Shown piece after piece: positions 1-12,060 of a stretch of DNA of 64,000 nt. A program made the translations under genes and the position numbers. A model generated the notes under the pieces. That model was not told where the DNA came from, searched no databases, and was given only the letters and a program-made list of their open reading frames with translations. The stretch is taken from positions 39,083,816 through 39,147,815 of the forward strand of contig CP154954.1 in assembly GCA_039621445.1 (NCBI GenBank). The letters are read 5' to 3'. Each line of letters starts with the position of its first letter. Within the stretch, counting starts at the first letter, position 1. The stretch is from Euglena gracilis (Eukaryota > Euglenida > Euglenophyceae > Euglenales).

Positions 1-3000
1 CCCAAAATAACAAAATCCCTTGTGTTACACACCCGTTTTGTGGGACAAACCCCTTTGTTTGGCGAACGGTTCGAGGGCCCCAAAATAACAAAATCCCTTG
101 TGTTACCCATTCATTTTGGGGGGGCAAATCCGTTTTGTTGCCCAACTGTTCGAGGGCCCCAAAACAACAATATCCCTTGTGTTACCCATTCATTTTGGGG
201 GGGCAAATCCGTTTTGTTGCCCAACTGTTCGAGGGCCCCAAAACAACAGAATCCCTTGTGTTGCCCACCCGTTTTGTGGGACAAACCCCTTTGTTTGGCG
301 AACGCTTCGAGGGCCCCAAAATAACAAAATCCCTTGTGTTACCCATTCATTTTGGGGGGGCAAATCCGTTTTGTTGCCCAACTGTTCGAGGGCCCCAAAA
401 CAACAATATCCCTTGTGTTACCCATTCGTTTTGGGGGGGCAAATCCGTTTTGTTGCCCAACTGTTCGAGGGCCCCAAAACAACAGAATCCCTTGTGTTGC
501 CCACCCGTTTTGGGGGGGGGGGGCAAATCCCTTTGGTTGCCGAACTGTTCGAGGGCCCCAAAATAACAAAATCCCTTGTGTTACACACCCGTTTTGTGGA
601 ACAAACCCCTTTGTTTGGCGAACGGTTCGAGGGCCCAAAACAACAATATCCCTTGTGTTACCCATTCATTTTGGGGGGGCAAATCCGTTTTGTTGCCCAA
701 CTGTTCGAGGGCCCCAAAACAACAGAATCCCTTGTGTTGCCCACCCGTTTTGGGGGGGGGGAAAATCCCTTTGGTTGCCGAACTGTTCGAGGGCCCCAAA
801 ACAACAAAATCCCTTGTGTTACCCACCCGTTTTGGGGGGGCAAATACCTTTGGTTGCCGAACTGTTCGAGGGCCCCAAAATAACAAAATCCCTTGTGTTA
901 CACACCCGTTTTGTGGGACAAACCCCTTTGTTTGGCGAACGGTTCGAGGGCCCCAAAATAACAAAATCCCTTGTGTTACCCATTCATTTTGGGGGGGGCA
1001 AATCCGTTTTGTTGCCCAACTGTTCGAGGGCCCCAAAACAACAATATCCCTTGTGTTACCCATTCGTTTTGGGGGGGCAAATCCGTTTTGTTGCCCAACT
1101 GTTCGAGGGCCCCAAAACAACAGAATCCCTTGTGTTACCCACCCGTTTTGGGGGGGCAAATCCCTTTGGTTGCCGAACTGTTCGAGGGCCCCAAAATAAC
1201 AAAATCCCTTGTGTTACACACCCGTTTTGTGGGACAAACCCCTTTGTTTGGCGAACGGTTCGAGGGCCCCAAAACAACAATATCCCTTGTGTTACCCATT
1301 CATTTTGGGGGGGGCAAATCCGTTTTGTTGCCCAACTGTTCGAGGGCCCCAAAACAACAATATCCCTTGTGTCACCCATTCATTTTGGGCGGGCAAATCC
1401 GTTTTGTTGCCCAACTGTTCGAGGGCCCCAAAACAACAGAATCCCTTGTGTTGCCCACCCGTTTTGTGGGACAAACGCCTTTGTTTGGCGAACGGTTCGA
1501 GGGCCCCAAAATAACAAAATCCCTTGTGTTACCCATTCATTTTGGGGGGGCAAATCCGTTTTGTTGCCCAACTGTTCGAGGGCCCCAAAACAACAATATC
1601 CCTTGTGTTACCCATTCGTTTTGGGGGGGCAAATCCGTTTTGTTGCCCAACTGTTCGAGGGCCCCAAAACAACAAGATCCCTTGTGTTACCCACCCGTTT
1701 TGGGGGGGGGGGCAAATCCCTTTTGTTGCCCAACTGTTCGAGGGCCCCAAAATAACAAAATCCCTTGTGTTACCCACCCGTTTTGGGGGGGCAAATCCCT
1801 CTGGTTGCCGAACTGTTCGAGGGCCCCAAAATGACAAAATCCCTTGTGTTACCCACCCGTTTTGGGGGGACAAATCCGTTTTGTTGCCCAACTGTTCGAG
1901 GGCCCCAAAACAACAATATCCCTTGTGTTACCCATTCGTTTTGGGGGGGCAAATCCGTTTTGTTGCCCAACTGTTCGAGGGCCCCAAAACAACAGAATCC
2001 CTTGTGTTGCCCACCCGTTTTGGGGGGGGGGGGCAAATCCCTTTGGTTGCCGAACTGTTCGAGGGCCCCAAAATAACAAAATCCCTTGTGTTACACACCC
2101 GTTTTGTGGAACAAACCCCTTTGTTTGGCGAACGGTTCGAGGGCCCAAAACAACAATATCCCTTGTGTTACCCATTCATTTTGGGGGGGCAAATCCGTTT
2201 TGTTGCCCAACTGTTCGAGGGCCCCAAAACAACAGAATCCCTTGTGTTGCCCACCCGTTTTGGGGGGGGGAAAATCCCTTTGGTTGCCGAACTGTTCGAG
2301 GGCCCCAAAACAACAAAATCCCTTGTGTTACCCACCCGTTTTGGGGGGGCAAATACCTTTGGTTGCCGAACTGTTCGAGGGCCCCAAAATAACAAAATCC
2401 CTTGTGTTACACACCCGTTTTGTGGGACAAACCCCTTTGTTTGGCGAACGGTTCGAGGGCCCCAAAATAACAAAATCCCTTGTGTTACCCATTCATTTTG
2501 GGGGGGGCAAATCCGTTTTGTTGCCCAACTGTTCGAGGGCCCCAAAACAACAATATCCCTTGTGTTACCCATTCGTTTTGGGGGGGCAAATCCGTTTTGT
2601 TGCCCAACTGTTCGAGGGCCCCAAAACAACAGAATCCCTTGTGTTACCCACCCGTTTTGGGGGGGCAAATCCCTTTGGTTGCCGAACTGTTCGAGGGCCC
2701 CAAAATAACAAAATCCCTTGTGTTACACACCCGTTTTGTGGGACAAACCCCTTTGTTTGGCGAACGGTTCGAGGGCCCCAAAACAACAATATCCCTTGTG
2801 TAACCCATTCATTTTGGGGGGGCAAATCCGTTTTGTTGCCCAACTGTTCGAGGGCCCCAAAACAACAATATCCCTTGTGTCACCCATTCATTTTGGGCGG
2901 GCAAATCCGTTTTGTTGCCCAACTGTTCGAGGGCCCCAAAACAACAGAATCCCTTGTGTTGCCCACCCGTTTTGTGGGACAAACGCCTTTGTTTGGCGAA

Positions 3001-6000
3001 CGGTTCGAGGGCCCCAAAATAACAAAATCCCTTGTGTTACCCATTCATTTTGGGGGGGCAAATCCGTTTTGTTGCCCAACTGTTCGAGGGCCCCAAAACA
3101 ACAATATCCCTTGTGTTACCCATTCGTTTTGGGGGGGCAAATCCGTTTTGTTGCCCAACTGTTCGAGGGCCCCAAAACAACAAAATCCCTTGTGTTACCC
3201 ACCCGTTTTGGGGGGGGGGCAAATCCCTTTTGTTGCCCAACTGTTCGAGGGCCCCAAAATAACAAAATCCCTTGTGTTACCCACCCGTTTTGGGGGGGCA
3301 AATCCCTCTGGTTGCCGAACTGTTCGAGGGCCCCAAAATGACAAAATCCCTTGTGTTACCCACCCGTTTTGGGGGGACAAATCCGTTTTGTTGCTCAACT
3401 GTTCGAGGGCCCCAAATCAACAAAGTCCCTTGTGTTACCCACCCGTTTTGGGGGGGCAAATCCCTTTGGTTGCCGAACTGTTCGAGGGCCCCAAAACAAC
3501 CAAATCCCTTGTGTTACCCATTCGTTTTGGGGGGCAAATCCGTTTTGTTGCCCAACTGTTCGAAGGCCCCAAAACAACAAAATCCCTTGTGTTGCCCACC
3601 CGTTTTGGGGGGCAAATCCCTTTGGTTGCCGAACTGTTTGAGGGCCCCAAAACAACAAAATCCCTTGTGTTACCCGCCCGTTTTGGGGGGCAAATCCCTT
3701 TGGTTGGCGAACGATTTAAGGGCCCCAAAATAACAAAATCCCTTGTGTTACCCACCCGTTTCGGGGGGCAAATCCCTTTGGTTGGCGAACGGTTCGAAGG
3801 CCCCCAAAATAACAAAATCCCTTGTGTTACCCACCCGTTTTGGGGGGCAAATCCCTTTGGTTGCCCAACTGTTCGAGGGCCCCAAAACAACAAAATCCCT
3901 TGTGTTACCCACCCGTTTTGGGGGGCAAACCCCTTTGGTTGGCGAACGGTTCGAGGGCCCCAAAACAACAAAATCCCTTGTGTTACCCACCCGTTTTGGG
4001 GGGGCAAATCCGTTTTGTTGCCCAACTGTTCGAGGGCCCCAAAATACTAAAATCCCTTGTGTTACCCACCCGTTTTGGGGGGGCAAATCCCTTTTGTTGC
4101 CCAACTGTTCGAGGGCCCCAAAACAACAAAATCCCTTGTGTTACCCACCCGTTTTGGGGGGCAAATCCGTTTTGTTGCCCAACTGTTCGAGGGCCCCAAA
4201 ACAACAAAATCCCTTGTGTTACCCACCCGTTTTGGGGGGCAAACCCCTTTGGTTGGCGAACGGTTCGAGGGCCCCAAAACAACAAAATCCCTTGTGTTAC
4301 CCACCCGTTTTGGGGGGGCAAATCCGTTTTGTTGCCCAACTGTTCGAGGGCCCCAAAATACTAAAATCCCTTGTGTTACCCACCCGTTTTGGGGGGGCAA
4401 ATCCCTTTTGTTGCCCAACTGTTCGAGGGCCCCAAAACAACAAAATCCCTTGTGTTACCCATTCGTTTTGGGGGGCAAATCCGTTTTGTTGCCCAACTGT
4501 TTGAGGGCCCCAAAATAACAAAATCCCTTGTTTTACCCACCCGTTTTGGGGGGCAAATCCCTTTTGCTGCCGAACTGTTCGAGGGCCCCAAAACAACAAA
4601 ATCCCTTGTGTTACCCACCCGTTTTGGGGGGCAAATCCCTTTGGTTGCCGAACTGTTCGAGGGCCCCAAAATAACAAAATCCCTTGTGTTACCCATTCGT
4701 TTTGGGGGGCAAATCCGTTTTGTTGCCCAACTGTTCGAGGGCCCCAAAACAACAAAATCCCTTGTGTTACCCACCCGTTTTGGGGGGCAAATCCCTTTTG
4801 CTGCCGAACTGTTCGAGGGCCCCAAAACAACAAAATCCCTTGTGTTACCCATTCGTTTTGGGGGGCATATCCCTTGTGTTACCCACCCGTTTTGGGGGGC
4901 AAATCCCTTTGGTTGCCGAACTGTTCGAGGGCCCCAAAATAACAAAATCCCTTGTGTTACCCATTCGTTTTGGGGGGCAAATCCGTTTTGTTGCCCAACT
5001 GTTCGAGGGCCCCAAAACAACAAAATCCTTTTGTGTTACCCACCCGTTTTGGGGGGCAAATCCCTTTTGCTGCCGAACTGTTCGAGGGCCCCAAAACAAC
5101 AAAATCCCTTGTGTTACCCATTCGTTTTGGGGGGCATATCCCTTGTGTTACCCACCCGTTTTGGGGGGCAAATCCCTTTGGTTGCCGAACTGTTCGAGGG
5201 CCCCAAAATAACAAAATCCCTTGTGTTACCCACCCGTTTGGGGGGGCAAATCCCTTTGGTTGCCGAACTGTTCGAGGGCCCCAAAACAACAAAATCCCTT
5301 GTGTTACCCATTCGTTTTGGGGGGCATATCCCTTGTGTTACCCACCCGTTTTGGGGGGGCAAATCCCTTTGGTTGCCCAACTGTTCGAGGGCCTCAAAAC
5401 AACAAAATCCCTTGTGTTACCCACCCGTTTTGGGGGGGCAAATCCGTTTTGTTGCCCAACTGTTCGAGGGCCCCAAAACAACAAAATCCCTTGTTTTACC
5501 CACCCGTTTTGGGGGGGGCAAATCCCTTTTGTTGCCCAACTGTTCGAGGGCCCCAAAACAACAAAATCCCTTGTGTTGCCCACCCGTTTTGGGGGGGGCA
5601 AATCCCTTGGTTGCCCAACTGTTCGAGGGCCTCAAAACAACAAAATCCCTTGTGTTACCCACCCGTTTTGGGGGGGCAAATCCGTTTTGTTGCCCAACTG
5701 TTCGAGGGCCCCAAAACAACGAAATCCCTTGTGTTACCCATTCGTTTTGGGGGGGCAAATCCCTTTGGTTGCCCAACTGTTCGAGGGCCTCAAAACAACA
5801 AAATCCCTTGTGTTACCCACCCGTTTTGGGGGGGCAAATCCGTTTTGTTGCCCAACTGTTCGAGGGCCCCAAAACAACGAAATCCCTTGTGTTACCCACC
5901 CGTTTTTGGGGGGGGGGGCAACACCCTTTGGTTGCCGAACTGTTCGAGGGCCCCAAAATAACAAAATCCCTTGTGTTACCCACCCGTTTTGGGGGGGGGG

Positions 6001-9000
6001 CAACACTCTTTGGTTGCCGAACTGTTCGAGGGCCCCAAAACAACAAAATCCCTTGTGTTACCCACCCGTTTTGGGGGGGCAAATCCCTTTTGTTGCCCAA
6101 CTGTTCGAGGGCCCCAAAACAACAAAATCCCTTGTGTTACCCATTCGTTTTGGGGGGCAAATCCGTTTTGTTGCCCAACTGTTTGAGGGCCCCAAAATAA
6201 CAAAATCCCTTGTTTTACCCACCCGTTTTGGGGGGCAAATCCCTTTGGTTGCCGAACTGTTCGAGGGCCCCAAAACAACAAAATCCCTTGTGTTACCCAC
6301 CCGTTTTGGGGGGCAAATCCCTTTGGTTGCCGAACTGTTCGAGGGCCCCAAAATAACAAAATCCCTTGTGTTACCCATTCGTTTTGGGGGGCAAATCCGT
6401 TTTGTTGCCCAACTGTTCGAGGGCCCCAAAACAACAAAATCCCTTGTGTTACCCACCCGTTTTGGGGGGCAAATCCCTTTTGCTGCCGAACTGTTCGAGG
6501 GCCCCAAAACAACAAAATCCCTTGTGTTACCCATTCGTTTTGGGGGGCATATCCCTTGTGTTACCCACCCGTTTTGGGGGGCAAATCCCTTTGGTTGCCG
6601 AACTGTTCGAGGGCCCCAAAATAACAAAATCCCTTGTGTTACCCACCCGTTTGGGGGGGCAAATCCCTTTGGTTGCCGAACTGTTCGAGGGCCCCAAAAT
6701 GACAAAATCCCTTGTGTTACCCATTCGTTTTGGGGGGCATATCCCTTGTGTTACCCACCCGTTTTGGGGGGGCAAATCCGTTTTGTTGCCCAACTGTTCG
6801 AGGGCCCCAAAACAACGAAATCCCTTGTGTTACCCATTCGTTTTGGGGGGGCAAATCCCTTTGGTTGCCCAACTGTTCGAGGGCCTCAAAAAAACAAAAT
6901 CCCTTGTGTTACCCACCCGTTTTGGGGGGGCAAATCCGTTTTGTTGCCCAACTGTTCGAGGGCCCCAAAACAACAAAATCCCTTGTTTTACCCACCCGTT
7001 TTGGGGGGGGCAAATCCCTTTTGTTGCCCAACTGTTCGAGGGCCCCAAAACAACAAAATCCCTTGTGTTGCCCACCCGTTTTGGGGGGGGCAAATCCCTT
7101 GGTTGCCCAACTGTTCGAGGGCCTCAAAACAACAAAATCCCTTGTGTTACCCACCCGTTTTGGGGGGGCAAATCCGTTTTGTTGCCCAACTGTTCGAGGG
7201 CCCCAAAACAACGAAATCCCTTGTGTTACCCATTCGTTTTGGGGGGGCAAATCCCTTTGGTTGCCCAACTGTTCGAGGGCCTCAAAACAACAAAATCCCT
7301 TGTGTTACCCACCCGTTTTGGGGGGGCAAATCCGTTTTGTTGCCCAACTGTTCGAGGGCCCCAAAACAACGAAATCCCTTGTGTTACCCATTCGTTTTGG
7401 GGGGGCAAATCCCTTTGGTTGCCCAACTGTTCGAGGGCCTCAAAACAACAAAATCCCTTGTGTTACCCACCCGTTTTGGGGGGGCAAATCCGTTTTGTTG
7501 CCCAACTGTTCGAGGGCCCCAAAAACACAAAATCCCTTGTGTTACCCACCCGTTTTGGGGGGGCAAATCCCTTTGGTTGCCGAACTGTTCGAGGGCCCCA
7601 AATCAACAAAATCCCTTGTGTTACCCACCCGTTTTGGGGGGCAAACCCCTTTGGTTGGCGAACGGTTCGAGGGCCCCAAAATAACAAAATCCCTTGTGTT
7701 ACCCACCCGTTTTGGGGGGGCAAATCCCTTTGGTTGCCCAACTGTTCGAGGGCCCCAAAACAACAGAATCCCTTGTGTTGCCCACCCGTTTTGGGGGGGG
7801 GGGGCAAATCCCTTTGGTTGCCGAACTGTTCGAGGGCCCCAAAACAACAAAATCCCTTGTGTTACCCACCCGTTTTGGGGGGCAAACCCCTTTGTTTGGC
7901 GAACGGTTCGAGGGCCCCAAAATAACAAAATCCCTTGTGTTACCCATTCGTTTTGGGGGGCAAATCCGTTTTGTTGCCCAACTGTTCGAGGGCCCCAAAA
8001 CAACAAAATCCCTTGTGTTACCCATTCGTTTTGGGGGGGCAAATCCGTTTTGTTGCCCAACTGTTCGAGGGCCCCAAAACAACAAAATCCCTTGTGTTAC
8101 CCACCCGTTTTGGGGGGGCAAATCCCTTTGGTTGCCGAACTGTTCGAGGGCCCCAAAACAACAAAATCCCTTGTGTTACCCACCCGTTTTGGGGGGGCAA
8201 ATCCCTTTGGTTGCCGAACTGTTCGAGGGCCCCAAAATAACAAAATCCCTTGTGTTACACACCCGTTTTGGGGGGCAAATCCATTTGTTTGGCGAACGGT
8301 TCGAGGGCCCCAAAATAACAAAATCCCTTGTGTTACCCATTCATTTTGGGGGGGCAAATCCGTTTTGTTGCCCAACTGTTCGAGGGCCCCAAAACAACAA
8401 AATCCCTTGTGTTACCCATTCGTTTTGGGGGGGCAAATCCGTTTTGTTGCCCAACTGTTCGAGGGCCCCAAAACAACAAAATCCCTTGTGTTACCCACCC
8501 GTTTTGGGGGGGCAAATCCGTTTTGTTGCCCAACTGTTCGAGGGCCCCAAAACAACAGAATCCCTTGTGTTACCCACCCGTTTTGGGGGGGGGAAATCAC
8601 TTTGGTTGCCGAACTGTTCGAGGGCCCCAAAATAACAAAATCCCTTGTGTTACACACCCGTTTTGTGGGACAAACCCCTTTGTTTGGCGAACGGTTCGAG
8701 GGCCCCAAAATAACAAAATCCCTTGTGTTACCCATTCATTTTGGGGGGGCAAATCCGTTTTGTTGCCCAACTGTTCGAGGGCCCCAAAACAACAGAATCC
8801 CTTGTGTTGCCCACCCGTTTTGTGGGACAAACCCCTTTGTTTGGCGAACGGTTCGAGGGCCCCAAAATAACAAAATCCCTTGTGTTACCCATTCATTTTG
8901 GGGGGGGCAAATCCGTTTTTTTGCCCAACTGTTCGAGGTCCCGAAAACAACAAAATCCCTTTTGTTACCCATCCTTTTTGGGGGGGGCAAATCCGTTTTG

Positions 9001-11407
9001 TTGCCCAACTGTTCGAGGGCCCCAAAACAACAGAATCCCTTGTGTTGCCCACCCGTTTTGGGGGGGGGCAAATCCCTTTGGTTGCCGAACTGTTCGAGGG
9101 CCCCAAAATAACAAAATCCCTTGTGTTACACACCCGTTTTGTGGAACAAACCCCTTTGTTTGGCGAACGGTTCGAGGGCCCCAAAACAACAATATCCCTT
9201 GTGTTACCCATTCATTTTGGGGGGGCAAATCCGTTTTGTTGCCCAACTGTTCGAGGGCCCCAAAACAACAATATCCCTTGTGTTACCCATTCATTTTGGG
9301 GGGGCAAATCCGTTTTGTTGCCCAACTGTTCGAGGGCCCCAAAACAACAGAATCCCTTGTGTTGCCCACCGTTTTGGGGGGGGCAAATCCCTTTGGTTGC
9401 CGAACTGTTCGAGGGCCCCAAAACAACAAAATCCCTTGTGTTACCCACCCGTTTTGGGGGGGCAAATCCCTTTGGTTGCCGAACTGTTCGAGGGCCCCAA
9501 AATAACAAAATCCCTTGTGTTACACACCCGTTTTGTGGGACAAACCCCTTTGTTTGGCGAACGGTTCGAGGGCCCCAAAATAACAAAATCCCTTGTGTTA
9601 CCCATTCATTTTGGGGGGGGCAAATCCGTTTTGTTGCCCAACTGTTCGAGGGCCCCAAAACAACAATATCCCTTGTGTTACCCATTCGTTTTGGGGGGGC
9701 AAATCCGTTTTGTTGCCCAACTGTTCGAGGGCCCCAAAACAACAGAATCCCTTGTGTTGCCCACCCGTTTTGTGGGACAAACCCCTTTGTTTGGCGAACG
9801 GTTCGAGGGCCCCAAAATAACAAAATCCCTTGTGTTACCCATTCATTTTGGGGGGGCAAATCCGTTTTGTTGCCCAACTGTCGGGGGGGGGGGGGGGGAG
9901 GCCTGGGGGGGGGGGGGGGGCGGCGGGGGGGGGGGGGGGGGGGGGTGGGGGGGGGGGGTGGGGGGGGTTGGCCGGGGGGGGGGCCCTGGGACTCCGTGCA
10001 ACCCTAGCCACCACAACACCCGGACCCCCCAACCCCCACGAACCGGGCCTGCTTTGGGGCCACTGTGTGGGATGTGTTCACCCGTGGTACTTGCTGTTTT
10101 TTTTTTTTTTTTTTTTTTTTTGGTTGCCCCGAAAACTGTTCGAGGGCCCCAAAATGACAAAATCCCTTGTGTTACCCACCCGTTTTGGGGGGACAAATCC
10201 GTTTTGTTGCTCAACTGTTCGAGGGCCCCAAATCAACAAAGTCCCTTGTGCTACCCACCCGTTTTGGGGGGCAAATCCCTTTGGTTGCCGAACTGTTCGA
10301 GGGCCCCAAAACAACCAAATCCCTTGTGTTACCCATTCGTTTTGGGGGGGCAAATCCGTTTTGTTGCCCAACTGTTCGAGGGCCCCAAAACAACAGAATC
10401 CCTTGTGTTACCCACCCGTTTTGGGGGGGCAAATCCCTTTGGTTGCCGAACTGTTCGAGGGCCCCAAAATAACAAAATCCCTTGTGTTACACACCCGTTT
10501 TGTGGGACAAACCCCTTTGTTTGGCGAACGGTTCGAGGGCCCCAAAACAACAATATCCCTTGTGTAACCCATTCATTTTGGGGGGGCAAATCCGTTTTGT
10601 TGCCCAACTGTTCGAGGGCCCCAAAACAACAATATCCCTTGTGTTACCCATTCATTTTGGGCGGGCAAATCCGTTTTGTTGCCCAACTGTTCGAGGGCCC
10701 CAAAACAACAGAATCCTTTGTGTTGCCCACCCGTTTTGTGGGACAAACCCCTTTGTTTGGCGAACGGTTCGAGGGCCCCAAAATAACAAAATCCCTTGTG
10801 TTACCCATTCATTTTGGGGGGGCAAATCCGTTTTGTTGCCCAACTGTTCGAGGGCCCCAAAACAACAATATCCTTTGTGTTACCCATTCGTTTTGGGGGG
10901 GCAAATCCGTTTTGTTGCCCAACTGTTCGAGGGCCCCAAAACAACAAAATCCCTTGTGTTACCCACCCGTTTTGGGGGGGGGGCAAATCCCTTTGGTTGC
11001 CCAACTGTTCGAGGGCCCCAAAATAACAAAATCCCTTGTGTTACCCACCCGTTTTGGGGGGGCAAATCCCTTTGGTTGCCGAACTGTTCGAGGGCCCCAA
11101 AATGACAAAATCCCTTGTGTTACCCACCCGTTTTGGGGGGACAAATCCGTTTTGTTGCTCAACTGTTCGAGGGCCACCCGTTTTGGGGGGCAAATCCCTT
11201 TGGTTGCCGAACTGTTCGAGGGCCCCAAAACAACCAAATCCCTTGTGTTACCCATTCGTTTTGGGGGGCAAATCCGTTTTGTTGCCCAACTGTTCGAGGG
11301 CCCCAAAACAACAAAATCCCTTGTGTTGCCCACCCGTTTTGGGGGGCAACTCCCTTTTGCTCCCGAACTGTTCGCGGGCCCCAAAATAACAAAATCCCTT
11401 GTGTTAC
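1..11407. repeat. Satellite array A, ~79-bp monomers
   Basis: About 140 head-to-tail monomers (length divided by period), already inside a monomer at the window edge. Each has a CCCCAAAAC motif, the stretch TCCCTTGTGTTACCC, then GTTTTGGGG with a G run of about 5-10, and ends in GTTCGAGGG. Three monomer classes differ in the last third: CCGTTTTGTTGCCCAACTG, CCCTTTGGTTGCCGAACTG and CCCTTTGTTTGGCGAACGG. G-run length makes monomers 78-81 bp. Most frames lack stop codons on both strands, so very long reading frames appear; I regard them as by-products. No unit looks like a gene. Confidence 0.95.
9882..10136. other. Poly-G / unique / poly-T insertion in array A
   Basis: The satellite stops inside a monomer (CCAACTG then TCGGGG). 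It is followed by ~105 bases that are nearly all G (9,883-9,990), ~105 bases of unique sequence, then 25 T (10,097-10,121), after which the monomer phase resumes imperfectly. The equivalent place in array B (~29,430-29,560) has ordinary monomers instead. It may be a retroposed or patched-in piece (poly-A on the minus strand), or an assembly or base-calling artefact of the G run. No coding potential is credible. Confidence 0.8.
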
Positions 11408-11689
11408 TCACCCGCTTCGAAGGCCTCTTTGTCGGTCTCGTCTTGCAGTTGTTTGAATTGCATGATCAGCTTGAGTGATTTGATTACAGCTCCGTGCCAA
11501 AGGAACGATTATGATGCGCCTAATGTGGCAAAGAAAAGCAGTAAGAAGCACCACAACCAACACCACAACAGCCGGAAAGAAGAGCAGGACCTCACCGGGG
11601 TCTTGTGCGGAGCCGGAGCTGTCCCTGCCTCTCGTTATGCAGAATGCTTGCATTTCTGAAGGATTTTTATATAATCCCTGTTTCGTCAT
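11408..11689 (-). CDS. Small hypothetical protein with one membrane segment (repeat X)
   Basis: 93 codons, starting MTKQGLYKNP. A hydrophobic run of about 20 residues (LLFFPAVVVLVVVLLTAFL, about residues 35-54) looks like a single membrane helix, followed by basic residues. The same frame is open in copy 2 (30,926-31,207) and partly in the inverted copy (55,487-55,690), with mostly substitutions rather than frame breaks. Against a real gene: the first ATG overlaps the CCAAT box and the TATA-like motif falls inside the frame. I do not recognise a family. Confidence 0.3.
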   Translation of the reverse strand: MTKQGLYKNPSEMQAFCITRGRDSSGSAQDPGEVLLFFPAVVVLVVVLLTAFLCHIRRIIIVPLARSCNQITQADHAIQTTARRDRQRGLRSG

Positions 11690-11692
11690 TGG
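11664..11692 (-). promoter_or_regulatory. CCAAT and TATA-like promoter motif in repeat X
   Basis: On the minus strand CCAAT (11,692-11,688) is followed 14 bases later by TTATATAAAAA (11,674-11,664). Transcription would run left, through X into the satellite. Copy 2 has the same motif; the inverted copy has a degraded TATA (TTTTATGAGAA). The spacing is shorter than a usual CCAAT-TATA gap, so this is only a candidate. Confidence 0.35.
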
Positions 11693-12060
11693 TTTTTTAC
11701 CCCTGCGGACCCTACCGACCTAAATTTCCCATCTGAGGGTGTTCCTGTTGGTGTAAATCACTTATTTGGACCCCTCCGGACCATTTCCGGGTGATTTGGA
11801 CCCGCCACAGACCATTTTTATGACACTGACTAGCTACCGACTAGTTTGCATACAACTTTCTTCACAAAAAGTGAGTGAGACTTTCCCGTAACTACCTTGG
11901 TACATTGGGGTGGGTCGTAGGCCCACATGTCCGCCGACCACCCAGGACCCCTCCCCCCCCTGTCTCGGTGACTCGCTGCCGACCAGGCCGAGTCGGCCGA
12001 CCAATTGGGCGGTCGGCCGACCACCCAGGACCCCCCCCCCCACACCAGTCTACCGCCTAG

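Larger units (their letters stand above)
11408..12060 (-). repeat. Dispersed repeat X, copy 1
   Basis: Unique-looking DNA next to the satellite that recurs at 30,926-31,578 in the same orientation and at 55,116-56,766 inverted. By eye the inverted copy is roughly nine-tenths identical. The element carries the 12-bp palindrome GGTCGGCCGACC and a minus-strand CCAAT/TATA pair. The inverted copy lies directly after the integrase-chromodomain pseudogene, so X may be a solo long terminal repeat of that element. I could not define TG..CA ends or a target duplication, so this is inference. Confidence 0.7.

Noticed and set aside
1-11407. CRISPR-like repeat array
   Set aside because: The repeats are contiguous ~79-bp monomers with no unique spacers, and the setting is eukaryotic.
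1-11407. Telomere
   Set aside because: TTTTGGGG words occur once per 79-bp unit, not as a simple tandem repeat, and the array is flanked inside the window by other elements on its right side.
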